Source: Rhodobacteraceae bacterium Alg231-30 (GTDB lineage Bacteria > Pseudomonadota > Alphaproteobacteria > Rhodobacterales > Rhodobacteraceae). From it: 64,000 nt of DNA. A program made the position numbers and the translations under genes. Position 1 is the stretch's first letter. Each line of letters begins with the position of its first letter. Below the pieces are notes generated by a model. It was not told the DNA's origin. It ran no database searches and was given only the letters and a program-made list of their open reading frames with translations. The stretch lies in the NCBI GenBank assembly GCA_900143615.1, contig FREU01000002.1, positions 476,663-540,662 of the forward strand, in the 5' to 3' direction. Of the stretch, positions 18,801 through 27,300 are shown one piece after another.

Positions 18801-20377
18801 GGGCGATACATCTGGCTGAGCACAGCCGATGGTGTGTCATCCCCCATCGAAGCCAGTGTCTCTTTGCCATCCTCAGCCATGGGCGACAGGATCTGCTCGA
18901 TCTCCTCCATGGTGAAGCCGGCCGCAATCTGCCGCTTGCGCAGCTCTTCTCCGGCGAAAATCGGCGTCTCGGTGACCCCTTTCAGCTCGGCCTCAAGGTC
19001 GCGAATTTTGCCAACCCATTCGCCATAAGGGCGCTTGTTGGCCAGTACGTCTTTGATCTCGGTGTCGTGGTAAAGCTTGCCCTCTTGCATATCCACAGCC
19101 AAAAGCTGCCCCGGACCCAACGCGCCTTTCTCCACAACGGTCATTTCATCAATTGGCACCATGCCCGCCTCAGAGCCCGCGATCAGCAGCCCGTCACCGG
19201 TCACCACATAGCGCATCGGGCGCAGACCGTTGCGGTCCAGACCGGCGCAGACCCAGCGACCATCGGTCATCGCCAACGCCGCAGGGCCATCCCAAGGCTC
19301 CATCACCGAGTTGCAATAAGAATACATATCGCGCCACGCCTGCGGCAGCTCCACCGCCTGCTTGGACCACGATTCAGGGATCAGCATGGTTTTCGCCATT
19401 GGCGCTGAGCGCCCCGCGCGCACCATCAATTCAAACACCGAATCCAGCGCCGCCGAGTCCGAGCTGCCGCCCGGCACAATCGGTTTGATATCCTCTGCCA
19501 GCTCTCCGAAAGTGGAGCTCGCCAGACGGATTTCGTGGCTCTTCATCCAGTTCAGGTTACCCTTCAACGTGTTGATTTCGCCGTTATGCGCCAACATGCG
19601 GAACGGCTGGGCCAACCACCACTGCGGGAAAGTATTGGTCGAATAGCGCTGGTGATAGAGCGCAAAGGCACTTTTGAAACGCTCGTCCAACAGGTCGGGA
19701 TAGAACACCGCAACCTGCTCGGCCAACATCATGCCTTTGTAGATGATCGAGCGGCACGACAGCGACGCAATATACAGACCGTTGATCGAGGCTGCCAAAA
19801 CGGCCTTCTCGATGCGGCGACGGATCACATACAGTTCACGCTCAAAGGTCTCTTCGTCAGAGCCTTTGGAGTTGGTGATCAGGATTTGTTCAATCTCGGG
19901 CCGTGTCGCATTGGCTTTCTCGCCCAGACAGGTGGTGTCCACCGGAACGTGACGCCAACCATAGATGCGATAGCCCATCTTCAGAACTTCGGTTTCCACG
20001 ATGGTCCGGCAAGTTTCCTGCGCCCCGAAATCCGTACGTGGCAGGAACACCTGCCCCACCGCCATCAGCTCGTCATACAAGGGCTCATGGCCGGTGCGAC
20101 GGATCTGGTCATAAAAGAACTCGACCGGAATTTGGACGTGAATACCCGCGCCATCGCCGGTCATCCCGTCGGCATCCACAGCCCCACGGTGCCAGATCGC
20201 CTTCAGCGCTGTAATGCCGGCCTCAACCACCTTGCGGCTGGGCTCTCCATCCACAGAAACAACAAGGCCAACCCCGCAAGAAGAATGCTCTTCTTCCTCG
20301 GTATAGAGACCATTTTCTGCCATGTACTTGCGCTTGGCTTCTTCGGCTCGCACCCAGTTTTCATCATATTTGGTCAT
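15839..20377 (-). CDS. gltB: Glutamate synthase (NADPH) large subunit
   Basis: A 1512-residue enzyme subunit. The N-terminal nucleophile cysteine lies in EEHSSCGVGL after a propeptide of about 33 residues, followed by the class II amidotransferase domain, the central domain, the FMN-binding synthase domain with GHNGGTGASP, a 3Fe-4S cluster motif in MVRQCQSNTCPVGVC and the C-terminal beta-helix with repeated G-xx-G-xxx-G patterns (GSNGCEYMTGG). It transfers the amide nitrogen of glutamine to 2-oxoglutarate. ATG 20377 follows AAGGAG; the frame upstream of it is Arg/Pro-rich and not coding. gltD is nearby but separated by two small genes. Confidence 0.97.
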   Translation of the reverse strand: MTKYDENWVRAEEAKRKYMAENGLYTEEEEHSSCGVGLVVSVDGEPSRKVVEAGITALKAIWHRGAVDADGMTGDGAGIHVQIPVEFFYDQIRRTGHEPLYDELMAVGQVFLPRTDFGAQETCRTIVETEVLKMGYRIYGWRHVPVDTTCLGEKANATRPEIEQILITNSKGSDEETFERELYVIRRRIEKAVLAASINGLYIASLSCRSIIYKGMMLAEQVAVFYPDLLDERFKSAFALYHQRYSTNTFPQWWLAQPFRMLAHNGEINTLKGNLNWMKSHEIRLASSTFGELAEDIKPIVPGGSSDSAALDSVFELMVRAGRSAPMAKTMLIPESWSKQAVELPQAWRDMYSYCNSVMEPWDGPAALAMTDGRWVCAGLDRNGLRPMRYVVTGDGLLIAGSEAGMVPIDEMTVVEKGALGPGQLLAVDMQEGKLYHDTEIKDVLANKRPYGEWVGKIRDLEAELKGVTETPIFAGEELRKRQIAAGFTMEEIEQILSPMAEDGKETLASMGDDTPSAVLSQMYRPLSHFFRQNFSQVTNPPIDSLREYRVMSLKTRFGNLKNVLDEDGSQTEIVMLESPFVANTQFEKLLESFGDTVARIDCTFDVEEGAGALLAGLERIRAEAEDAVRSGAGHIVLSDKKQDESRVGMPMILATSAVHSHLTRKGLRTFCSLNVRSAECIDPHYFAVLIGSGATVVNAYLAEDSLADRIDRGLLDGTLTENMARYRDAIDQGLLKIMAKMGISVISSYRGGLNFEAVGLSRAMCAEYFPGMTSRISGIGVSGIQRKVEQVHAKGWLSGQDVLPIGGFYKSRKSGETHAWGAQSMHMLQAACNRASYEMWKQYSAKMQANPPIHLRDMLDIKAIGKAIPIEEVESITAIRKRFVTPGMSLGALSPEAHKTLNVAMNRIGAKSDSGEGGEDPAHFVPEPNGDNPSAKIKQVASGRFGVTAEYLNQCEELEIKVAQGAKPGEGGQLPGMKVTDLIARLRHSTKGVTLISPPPHHDIYSIEDLAQLIYDLKQINPRCKVTVKLVASSGVGTIAAGVAKAKADIILISGHNGGTGASPATSIKYAGLPWEMGLTEAHQVLAMNNLRERVTLRTDGGLRTGRDIVMAAMMGAEEYGIGTAALIAMGCIMVRQCQSNTCPVGVCTQDEDLRKKYSGSADKVVNLITFYAQEVREILASIGARSLEDVIGRADLLSQVSRGSAHLDDLDLNPLLLTVDGASEIVYNRYKDRNAVPDTLDAEIVRDAHRFLEDGEKMQLSYAVQNTHRSVGTRTSSHIVRNFGMRNALQDDHLTVKLTGSAGQSLGAFAAPGLKIEVSGDANDYVGKGLSGGTVVVRPPMATPLTASDNTIIGNTVLYGATDGFLFAAGRAGERFAVRNSGAKVVIEGCGSNGCEYMTGGVAVILGEIGANFGAGMTGGMAYLYNPDGKAEGVMNLETLVTCPVTVAHWEDQLKGLIERHVAETGSRKAADILQHWEIEKDNFLQVCPKEMLNNLAHPLSVEQAAVPAE

Positions 20378-20470
20378 TGCGGCTCTCCTTGTCCTAGGCT
20401 GGCACTCCGGCCTTGGTTCTTGTTGTCTCTCTGCGGCGCGCACGCCGCGTGGTTCATAGGGGCCGCGCAC

Positions 20471-21124
20471 TTAGTCACAGCCAAATTCCGATACAGTCAC
20501 GCCAAATCCAGCCTCATCAGGCCAAGCAATCCGACGCGGGGTCCATGCCAATTGAGTCTTGCGACCAAACTGATCCACCTCGGCGGACCCTTCGATAAAC
20601 AGCGACGCATCCGGCGTGGCATAAACAGTAAAATCATATTGCGACGCCACACCGTTCTTCAGCACCGTGATGCGGCGGCTTAACGTGCCAACGCGCAGGC
20701 TATGCCCGCTCAGCTCGATCTGCTCACCGCCAAATTTCATGTCGGAACTCAGCGCGGCCTGTTCGCCCTTAAGCACTCCGGTTTGAAACTCCAGCACGCG
20801 CTCACCCGTACTTTGTCCCGTGGCCAGGGCCTCTCCCAGATTGGCCTCAGGCTTTGTGTCCTTGACCGCCTTAACCGCCATTTGTCCGGCTTCAGCCCAA
20901 TAGCCGATCAATTCCCAATCAGGGCCAAAGACATGTGTGTCTTCCAATCGACCATCTTGATAGCTGGCGACCTGAACGCGACGGTCGCACTGAAAATACA
21001 ACGACACGATACAACTGTCGCGATGCACAGTGGCAAAAGCGTCGCAGCCATCCGGCACCGGAGCCGTCTCCGCATGTGCAAAGCTGGCCAAACAACAGGA
21101 CAAGGCAATCAATAAACGCTTCAC
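20471..21124 (-). CDS. Exported protein of unknown function
   Basis: A 217-residue protein with a clear signal peptide (RLLIALSCCLASFAHA). The mature part has a few cysteines (DGCDAFA, DSCIVSLYFQC) and alternating beta-strand-like stretches, ending in EFGCD. I do not recognise the family. It begins with GTG overlapping the stop of the GFA-family gene (GTGA), so the two are co-translated, and it lies between gltD and gltB. A link to glutamate metabolism is not evident. Confidence 0.7.
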   Translation of the reverse strand: MKRLLIALSCCLASFAHAETAPVPDGCDAFATVHRDSCIVSLYFQCDRRVQVASYQDGRLEDTHVFGPDWELIGYWAEAGQMAVKAVKDTKPEANLGEALATGQSTGERVLEFQTGVLKGEQAALSSDMKFGGEQIELSGHSLRVGTLSRRITVLKNGVASQYDFTVYATPDASLFIEGSAEVDQFGRKTQLAWTPRRIAWPDEAGFGVTVSEFGCD

Positions 21125-21561
21125 TGGGCACTCACACCTTCTGGCGCAAACAGCGCCTCAACTTGTTGCGTAGTCATCTGTTCACGGTCTTCGGGCAACT
21201 CGTGCAAACAGGTCTTGCGATCCACATAGAACTCGCGCGCCAGTTTCATGCCGCTTACGTCATCCATCAACCCCACCGAGAGACTGGTTGATCCAGCCTG
21301 AGGTCCTGCGGTGATGCGAAACCACAACCCCGATCCACAATGGCGACAGAACGCGCGCTCTGCCCAATCAGAACTGCGCACAGAATTAATGTCTGCGCCG
21401 CCAAATACTTTCAGGTTTTGCGTATCAACATGCACGCCAACAAACCGATCCCCCGACCAGCGGCGGCAACTGTCGCAATAACAGGCCCCGAAATCAGACG
21501 GCACATTGTCAGCGCGGAATCGCACTGCACCACACATGCATTGTCCTGTTCGTGTAACCAT
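21121..21561 (-). CDS. GFA-family (CENP-V/GFA domain) zinc protein
   Basis: A 146-residue protein with the GFA/CENP-V zinc-binding cysteines: GQCMCGAVRF at the N-terminus, then YCDSCRRW and FCRHCGSGL. The namesake is glutathione-dependent formaldehyde-activating enzyme, but most members have no proven activity. It precedes the exported orphan above by translational coupling. Confidence 0.85.
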   Translation of the reverse strand: MVTRTGQCMCGAVRFRADNVPSDFGACYCDSCRRWSGDRFVGVHVDTQNLKVFGGADINSVRSSDWAERAFCRHCGSGLWFRITAGPQAGSTSLSVGLMDDVSGMKLAREFYVDRKTCLHELPEDREQMTTQQVEALFAPEGVSAQ

Positions 21562-21668
21562 GTTTTACGACTTTCCCACGTTGCGTCAGCAATGCTGACT
21601 TTTCAGGTTTACAAGTTCAGAAATGGCACCGTCGCGATACCGACGTAATACCGACGCGTTACAGCACC

Positions 21669-23102
21669 CTATTCTGCGGCCACTGAAACCGGCGCCCCGA
21701 TGGTCTCCAGAATGGCGTCTGCACAGTCGCGACCGTCTTTGATCGCCCAAACCACAAGGCTTGCACCGCGCACAATATCCCCCACCGCATAGACCCCGTC
21801 GAGGTCGGTCTTACCGGTTGTGAACTGTGCTTTGACAGTGCCCCAGCGCGTGACTTCCAGCTCCGGCTGATCCCACAATGTCGGCAGATCTTCCGGCTCA
21901 AAGCCCAGCGCCTTGATCACCAGATCGGCCTCTTCAGCATAGTCAGCACCCTCAATCACTTCGGGGCTTTGGCGACCAGACGCATCAGGCTGACCCAGAC
22001 GCATTTTCTGCACCATCACACCGCTCACAGGGTCTCCGGCAAAGCCTTTGGGCGCGGACAGCCAAACAAATTCGACACCTTCTTCTTCAGCGTTCTGTGT
22101 CTCACGCTGCGAGCCCGGCATGTTGGCGCGGTCACGACGATACAAACATTTCACGCTCTCCGCGCCCTGTCGGATGGCGGTGCGCACACAGTCCATTGCA
22201 GTGTCGCCACCACCGATAACAACAACCTTTTTGCCTTCGGCGTTTAGCTCACCACTTTCGAACTCGGCAACACTGTCACCAAAGCTCAAACGGTTGGACG
22301 CCGTCAGGTAATCCAATGCCTTGACGATGCCTTCAGCACCCGCGCCTGGACCGCCCAAATCGCGGCTCTTGTAAACGCCGGTGGCGATGATAACCGCATC
22401 ATGTTGCTCACGAATTTCCGCAAAACTGATGTCGCGGCCGATCTCGCAATTCAGTTTAAATGTCACACCGCTCTGCGCCAGCTGCTCATTGCGGCGCATG
22501 ACAATGTCTTTCTCCAGCTTAAAGCCGGGAATACCATAGGTCAGCAAGCCGCCCGCACGATCATGACGGTCATAAACCGTGACCTGAACACCTGCTCGGC
22601 GCAAACGGTCTGCGGCCGCCAGACCACCGGGACCCGCGCCAATGATCGCAACACTTTCGCCGCGCTCAACCGCAGGCGTAATCGGCTTGACCCAGCCCTG
22701 CTCCCACGCTGTGTCGGTGATATATTTCTCCACCGCACCGATGGTCACTGTGCCGTGGCCCGATTGCTCAATGACACAGTTGCCTTCACACAGACGATCC
22801 TGCGGACAAATGCGGCCACAGATTTCGGGGAAGGTGTTGGTGGCCTGACTGATGGCATAAGCCTCTTCCAAGCGACCGGTTGCGGTCATGTTCAGCCAAT
22901 CGGGAATGTTGTTGTGCAGTGGACAGTGCGACTGACAATAGGGCACACCACATTGCGAGCACCGGCTGGCCTGCTCTTCAGCTTTGGCGGCTGCGAATTC
23001 GGCATAGATTTCATTGAAATCTTCTTTGCGCAGATTCGAATCCCGCTTTTGTGGCATGTCACGTTCGACATTCACAAATTTCAACATAGGTTGCTTCGCC
23101 AC
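21669..23102 (-). CDS. gltD: Glutamate synthase (NADPH) small subunit
   Basis: A 477-residue flavoprotein that feeds electrons from NADPH to GltB. The N-terminal domain has the cysteine pattern CSQCGVPYCQSHCPL and CGRICPQDRLCEGNC for two 4Fe-4S clusters; FAD- and NADPH-binding sites follow at IIGAGPGGLAAA and VIGGGDTAMDC. I use the GTG at 23102, preceded by GGAGG eight bases upstream; an ATG six codons in is an alternative. It is transcribed in the gltB direction but separated from it by about 1.2 kb holding two unrelated genes. Confidence 0.95.
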   Translation of the reverse strand: MAKQPMLKFVNVERDMPQKRDSNLRKEDFNEIYAEFAAAKAEEQASRCSQCGVPYCQSHCPLHNNIPDWLNMTATGRLEEAYAISQATNTFPEICGRICPQDRLCEGNCVIEQSGHGTVTIGAVEKYITDTAWEQGWVKPITPAVERGESVAIIGAGPGGLAAADRLRRAGVQVTVYDRHDRAGGLLTYGIPGFKLEKDIVMRRNEQLAQSGVTFKLNCEIGRDISFAEIREQHDAVIIATGVYKSRDLGGPGAGAEGIVKALDYLTASNRLSFGDSVAEFESGELNAEGKKVVVIGGGDTAMDCVRTAIRQGAESVKCLYRRDRANMPGSQRETQNAEEEGVEFVWLSAPKGFAGDPVSGVMVQKMRLGQPDASGRQSPEVIEGADYAEEADLVIKALGFEPEDLPTLWDQPELEVTRWGTVKAQFTTGKTDLDGVYAVGDIVRGASLVVWAIKDGRDCADAILETIGAPVSVAAE

Positions 23103-23194
23103 GGCCGCTGCCTCCAGATTAAGTTCCGTGACGCTTGTTTAAGCAATTAGCAATCAGTATTAAAGTCAGTATTGGTGACCTAAATGCATTATTT

Positions 23195-23251
23195 TTTGCG
23201 TGCACGCAAATAAATCTGCGTCAAATTGACATTTAATAGTCCGAATCGGAC
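23195..23251. promoter_or_regulatory. Two dyad symmetric sites between gltD and uppP
   Basis: The divergent 219-base region has a perfect 16-bp palindrome TTTGCGTGCACGCAAA (23195-23210) and a 13-bp one, GTCCGAATCGGAC (23239-23251). Both are typical sizes for dimeric repressor sites. A TTGACA-like box lies at 23226. The bound proteins are unknown; control of gltD or uppP is inferred from position. Confidence 0.5.
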
Positions 23252-23321
23252 CTAAATGAGCTATTTCCCCTATTTTTGCAGGCACTTATAAGTCGGCTAC
23301 CAGCCAAACGCGCGAGTCCCT

Positions 23322-24134
23322 ATGACGCTTTTTCACATCTTCCTCGTGGCCATTATCCAAGGCCTTACCGAATTTTTACCCGTAAGCTCTTCGGCACACC
23401 TGATTCTGCTGCCGAGTCTCACAGGATTAGAAGACCAAGGTCTCGCAATTGATATGGCCGCTCACGTGGGAACACTGGGCGCAGTGATTCTGTATTTTTG
23501 GTCAGACGTTCGCGACGCAATTGCCGGCGTCCCGCGTATGCTCACTGGCCGCATCGACACCCCAGGTGCCCGCCTCGCCTTTCTCCTCGCGATAGCAACA
23601 ATCCCCGTGGTGATATTTGGCTTCATCATTAAGTTGACGGGCCTTGATACTGCGATGCGCTCTGTTGCGCTGATTGGATGGACAATGATTGTCTTTGGCT
23701 TGGTGTTGTGGTGGGCTGACAAACGCCCTTCCAAACAAATGCCCGAAAAAACCCAAGCGGATTGGAATTTGCGCGACGCCGTATTGATGGGGATATGGCA
23801 AGCCGTTGCGCTAATCCCGGGCGCGTCCAGATCTGGCACCACAATCACAGGCGCACGTGCATTAGGATACTCAAGACACGACGCCGCAAAGCTGGCGATG
23901 CTCATGTCTATCCCCACCATCATTGCAGGCGGCATATTGCTTGGGATGGACTTGGTGGGACAATCCGATATGGAAACGCTTCGCGATGGCACAATTGCCG
24001 CCATACTGTCCTTTGTCGCAGCTCTTTTTGCGCTGAGCTTTATGATGCGCCTGCTACGCTCGGTCAGCTTCACACCCTACGTGATTTACCGGATCATTCT
24101 CGGGCTAATTCTCTTGGCGATTGCCTATACATAA
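23322..24134 (+). CDS. uppP: Undecaprenyl-diphosphate phosphatase UppP/BacA
   Basis: A 270-residue integral membrane enzyme with the two family signatures, LTEFLPVSSSAHLIL and PGASRSGTTITGA. It recycles the lipid carrier by removing a phosphate from undecaprenyl diphosphate, needed for peptidoglycan and O-antigen synthesis. It is transcribed alone and divergently from gltD. Its stop codon overlaps the U-tract of the terminator of the convergent gene. Confidence 0.95.
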   Translation: MTLFHIFLVAIIQGLTEFLPVSSSAHLILLPSLTGLEDQGLAIDMAAHVGTLGAVILYFWSDVRDAIAGVPRMLTGRIDTPGARLAFLLAIATIPVVIFGFIIKLTGLDTAMRSVALIGWTMIVFGLVLWWADKRPSKQMPEKTQADWNLRDAVLMGIWQAVALIPGASRSGTTITGARALGYSRHDAAKLAMLMSIPTIIAGGILLGMDLVGQSDMETLRDGTIAAILSFVAALFALSFMMRLLRSVSFTPYVIYRIILGLILLAIAYT

Positions 24135-24162
24135 AAAAGGGCGCGTCACCTAAGACGCACCC
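24133..24162 (-). terminator. Intrinsic terminator of the NDUFA9-like gene
   Basis: Read on the minus strand, a 9-bp stem (GGGTGCGTC/GACGCGCCC, with one G-U pair) around a 6-base loop is followed by TTTTTT. On the plus strand the pair becomes an A-C mismatch, so it is oriented for the minus-strand gene. Confidence 0.7.
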
Positions 24163-24193
24163 AATACATTGCCCTCGACGTAAAAGCCCAGCA

Positions 24194-25174
24194 TCAAACC
24201 TTAAGGTTTTTTGCTGACTCCTTAATCTCGTCAAACTGGCCAGTTGGCCGGAACCGCCACAGGTAATCCGGAATTATTGTGCTTGGGTCATGCGGCTCAA
24301 TATCCAAGTCAGCGAAGCTCTTAGCACCTTGCGACACGACATTGTCATTGCGCAACAATTTGACCTGATCGCGGGTCAAGATCGAATTGTCCCAAAGCCC
24401 CAAGGTGAGCTTGCTCACCATGTCGCACCCAAACGCGATCATGTTCCCAACCCAAAACGGCATATTCGCGATCAAACGGCGGCGGTAAACCACGTCCAGT
24501 ATTTCGACCAACCACTCTCGCAATGAAGCGACCTTGGGTCCCCCCAATTCATAGATACCGGAGGCCTCGCCTAAAACGCCTTTGACCGCAGCCTTTGCGA
24601 CATCGTCAACAAACACTGGCTGGAACTTAGTGCCGCCGCCCAAAAGCGGGAAGACGGGTCCCATCCGCGACATCGACGCAAAGCGGTTAAAGAACTGGTC
24701 ATCCTGGCCAAATACCACCGACGGGCGCAATATCATCGCCTCAGGCATATGCTCAAGGACACCCTCTTCACCCAATGCTTTTGAGCGCGCGTATTCGCTA
24801 TCGCTGTCACTGTCCGCGCCCAACGCAGAAAGCTGCACCATCGTCGCAACGCCAGCGTCCTTGGCAAGACGCGCGATACGCTCAGCGCCTTCGTGCTGAA
24901 CAGCATCAAATGTATTGCGTCCACTCAGCGTCAGAATGCCAACACAGTTCACCACCGCATCCGCGCCCTGCATCACCGAAGCGACAGAGGCGTCATCACG
25001 AATATTGCAAAAAACAGGTTCAACCTGGCCTACCGTTCCGTAGGGTTTGACGTGCATCGCTTCATTTGGTCGTCGCACTGCGACGCGTACGCGCCAGCCC
25101 AGCTTAGCCATGCGCTGAGCAATGTGGCGCCCCACAAAACCAGAGCCGCCGTAGATGGTGACAAGTTTGGACAT
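24194..25174 (-). CDS. NDUFA9-like NAD(P)-binding protein
   Basis: A 326-residue atypical short-chain dehydrogenase with the Rossmann motif YGGSGFVGRHIAQ at the N-terminus and the NDUFA9-like middle (ADAVVNCVGIL, FDAVQHEGAERIARLA, ILRPSVVFG). Relatives are accessory subunits of complex I in alphaproteobacteria and mitochondria. Here it stands alone, with no nuo genes in view. ATG 25174 follows GGAGG; the longer frame from 25267 has no such site. Confidence 0.85.
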   Translation of the reverse strand: MSKLVTIYGGSGFVGRHIAQRMAKLGWRVRVAVRRPNEAMHVKPYGTVGQVEPVFCNIRDDASVASVMQGADAVVNCVGILTLSGRNTFDAVQHEGAERIARLAKDAGVATMVQLSALGADSDSDSEYARSKALGEEGVLEHMPEAMILRPSVVFGQDDQFFNRFASMSRMGPVFPLLGGGTKFQPVFVDDVAKAAVKGVLGEASGIYELGGPKVASLREWLVEILDVVYRRRLIANMPFWVGNMIAFGCDMVSKLTLGLWDNSILTRDQVKLLRNDNVVSQGAKSFADLDIEPHDPSTIIPDYLWRFRPTGQFDEIKESAKNLKV

Positions 25175-25350
25175 GGGTAGCCTCCAATTCGTGAAGTATC
25201 TCTGTTGGAATAGCGCCCTAGGGCCCGCCAAACAAGACGCAAACCCCAACACACAACAAGTTTCCAATCCATTTCATTAAGTTTTTTTCCCAAGATCAAA
25301 CAGGACACAAAAACCCTGAGAATGAATTCAACAAATCTGCCAGAATCACA

Positions 25351-25379
25351 TTGACACCCCCCTTCAGCAGGTCTAAACG
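25351..25379 (+). promoter_or_regulatory. Promoter of tRNA-Leu
   Basis: A consensus TTGACA at 25351 is followed after about 17 bases by TAAACG, and the tRNA begins 17 bases later. This matches a sigma-70 promoter; the -10 box is weak. Confidence 0.55.
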
Positions 25380-25395
25380 CCCTTCACCAACCCGT

Positions 25396-25482
25396 GCCCA
25401 GATGGCGGAATTGGTAGACGCGCTAGCTTCAGGTGCTAGTGTCCGTATGGACGTGGAGGTTCGAGTCCTCTTCTGGGCACCA
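25396..25482 (+). tRNA. tRNA-Leu (anticodon CAG)
   Basis: The 87-base gene folds as a class II tRNA. The acceptor arms GCCCAGA and TCTGGGC pair, the anticodon stem CTAGC/GCTAG encloses the loop TTCAGGT with anticodon CAG, a long variable arm follows, and the T arm contains GGTTCGAGTCC. CCA is encoded at the end. It reads CUG codons. The 3' end is a classic target for tyrosine integrases; the sequence from here rightward is island-like. Confidence 0.96.
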
Positions 25483-25543
25483 AAATCAAGCTTAAAATCG
25501 CTGGTTTTCTTGATTTTATAGGGCTTTTGCACTCATATTTCTG

Positions 25544-25575
25544 TTTTGCCACACATTTTGCCACACAAGTGGCAA
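25544..25575. repeat. Arm-site-like direct repeats downstream of tRNA-Leu
   Basis: TTTTGCCACAC occurs twice with one base between (25544-25554 and 25556-25566), about 60 bases after the tRNA end. The second copy also forms a stem with GTGGCAA (25569-25575). Paired short repeats at this spot resemble integrase arm-type binding sites, left by an element that entered the tRNA gene. The remaining bases between the tRNA and 25726 hold no convincing gene. Confidence 0.5.
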
Positions 25576-25726
25576 GCTAACGCCTGCCCTGCCTGGACCG
25601 CACAGCGAACCTTCAGTCGCAGGAAGCCAGAAGTATGCTTCATAGCTTGCGAAAAAAATGAGTTGAACTTCTTGGGTTCTGGTTTTTTGCGTTCATATCG
25701 ACTGCCAGACAGCAAAGGAGAGTCTG

Positions 25727-25906
25727 ATGGATGTAGGCTTAGATCGTTTGAACGCAGCAAAGCGTGCTATGCTAAAGGTGATCAAAAACAGACCTGACGG
25801 AAGAACTTTCGTTCCATTCGTGCAGCGATTGGAGCGTGCAATCTCCGAATATAATGCCGATGAACTTGAGGTTGATCGGATAATGCGTATGGCAGAGAAG
25901 TTGTGA
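25727..25906 (+). CDS. Small protein of 59 residues
   Basis: The frame from ATG 25727 is preceded by AAAGGAG at ideal spacing and encodes a 59-residue acidic/basic helical protein starting MDVGLDRLNAAKRAML and ending VDRIMRMAEKL. Residue composition is that of a real soluble protein, with a predicted helix-turn-helix-sized fold, but no family is recognised. It is the first gene after the tRNA and likely island cargo. Confidence 0.6.
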   Translation: MDVGLDRLNAAKRAMLKVIKNRPDGRTFVPFVQRLERAISEYNADELEVDRIMRMAEKL

Positions 25907-26060
25907 GGTGCATCATGTGCCAATGGCATAAATTGAGATCAAGGGGCCCAATGCTGGACCGTTCTCGAGTTGTGCCTCCTTGCTTCACTCAACAAGGCAG
26001 CTCTGTCGCGGGACATTATTGTTGTGCGCAACTCACCGCGACGGCCACCGAGAGCGATGA

Positions 26061-26261
26061 TCACCTTTTCTCGTGCTCATGCAAGCAGTCCAAAAAAAGG
26101 TCAACAACCCTGTTTCCAATTTCCGCATGCGCCTCCTCAGAGAGTTTGTTCATGTCGATTGAAAGCAGTCTCTGACTATTGCAGCAGTGCGTAATCACGC
26201 GCAGGATACGCGCATTTTCCAACCGTTTACTTTCAAGAATTCGGTTTTTTTTGTGTTCCAT
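26061..26261 (-). CDS. Small hypothetical protein of 66 residues
   Basis: From ATG 26261 the frame gives a mainly helical 66-residue protein (KRLENARILRVITHCCNSQ, then EIGNRVVDLFLDCLHEHEKR). Composition is protein-like, but the ribosome site is poor (a GAGGAAA is too far upstream) and no family is known. It is a possible gene only. Confidence 0.35.
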   Translation of the reverse strand: MEHKKNRILESKRLENARILRVITHCCNSQRLLSIDMNKLSEEAHAEIGNRVVDLFLDCLHEHEKR

Positions 26262-26353
26262 GGTCCGTGCCCTATTTCCTCGTGGAAAGGAGATAGGGAA
26301 GGCGCACAACGGATAAAAACTATGTTTTTATCCAAGCGACACTCCCGAGATAG

Positions 26354-26740
26354 ATGGCACTGTTTTCGTTTCGACATTCAGTAAAAACATTTTCGGAGAA
26401 ATGCACAATCGAAGCTCGCGCTGCGACCATGGGGCAAACGACGGCGCATTTGAGGTATATCGCGCGCCCACAAGCAGCGCGTGTGGTTTTGCAAGAGCGA
26501 TTGATGGGCAGCTTGCGCCAATCCGCCAATGAAGCGGAGAAAGACGCCCTTATCCGCCGAAAGGCTGCGAGGGAGGCCGCGCGACGAGCTGAGCGTGGCT
26601 CTTTGTCCAGAAAGGTTTATTTGAACCTAAACTCCGCCGCTCGCCAAGAAGTATGGAAAGATTATGGTCTCGGCAAAACGCAATATTATAAACGCAAAAA
26701 GGAAGGAACCTTGCCGCAAAAACGTACTCAAACAGAGTGA
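26354..26740 (+). CDS. Protein with MobA/MobL-relaxase-like N-terminus, no nuclease core
   Basis: A 128-residue protein. The first half (MALFSFRHSVKTFSE, later TAAHLRYI in the form TTAHLRYIARPQAARVV) resembles the beginning of MobA/MobL-type relaxases found on alphaproteobacterial plasmids and elements. The catalytic histidine triad region is absent. Instead the second half is a basic stretch (ALIRRKAAREAARRAERG, then KDYGLGKTQYYKRKKEG) that looks DNA-binding. It may be a truncated relaxase joined to another segment, or a separate small mobilisation protein. The relation to relaxases is judged by eye. Confidence 0.5.
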   Translation: MALFSFRHSVKTFSEKCTIEARAATMGQTTAHLRYIARPQAARVVLQERLMGSLRQSANEAEKDALIRRKAAREAARRAERGSLSRKVYLNLNSAARQEVWKDYGLGKTQYYKRKKEGTLPQKRTQTE

Positions 26741-26798
26741 ACTACTCCATGCTTGCTACAAGGGTATAACCATTGAAGGTTGAAAGAAGCAGGGCGTC

Positions 26799-27158
26799 TT
26801 GAAGTCACTAACCTATAACCGCCTAACCCAAACTGTCAAATCGCAGACCGACACTGTTTGGTTTGGGGAGGTCGACTTCTCAAAGGAAGCCGCGCAGCAC
26901 GGACAAGAGATTGATGAAGCCGTCTTACTGCTATTCGGAGGTCCGGCGCCGGGTGGCGTGGCTATGGCAGAGTTTCCAGCAATTGGTCTAGACGCTTTCT
27001 GCCAAAAGCTATTGGTCTACGCAGACAAAAACGGTGGTTCGATCACTATATTCAATGACATCGCTGCATTAGCAGAGCTTCACTATGGTCGGACAGCAAA
27101 ACCCCACCAAGCTTTGAGCGAGCGTCTAACGGCGACGTTCGAGCAAGCGCTAAAGTAG
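26799..27158 (+). CDS. DUF302-like protein
   Basis: A 119-residue protein. The central part LLLFGGPAPGGVAMAEFPAIGLDAFCQKLLVY matches the DUF302 core (a conserved G-P/N-P/A-x-G, then a run preceding LLVYxD). Function of the family is unclear. The predicted start is TTG with only a weak purine stretch before it, so the true N-terminus is uncertain. It follows the relaxase-like gene by 58 bases. Confidence 0.6.
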   Translation: MKSLTYNRLTQTVKSQTDTVWFGEVDFSKEAAQHGQEIDEAVLLLFGGPAPGGVAMAEFPAIGLDAFCQKLLVYADKNGGSITIFNDIAALAELHYGRTAKPHQALSERLTATFEQALK

Positions 27159-27300
27159 TAGGCAGTGTCGGATGTCCGAAAATGCCCAGACCAATAGAGG
27201 TTCAATGCGGTCAGATTGACAAAAAAAATGCTTGTCGTCGGACATCAATAAAACAGCTGGCTATTGACCGTGACGTTCTCCCAATCGCTTTTTTTGGGGG

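Noticed and set aside
16853..19408. Several long plus-strand frames opposite gltB
   Set aside because: They are antisense shadows of glutamate synthase, whose motifs are intact throughout.
25533..25760. 75-residue minus-strand frame after tRNA-Leu
   Set aside because: It covers the attachment-region repeats and has no start signal or family match.
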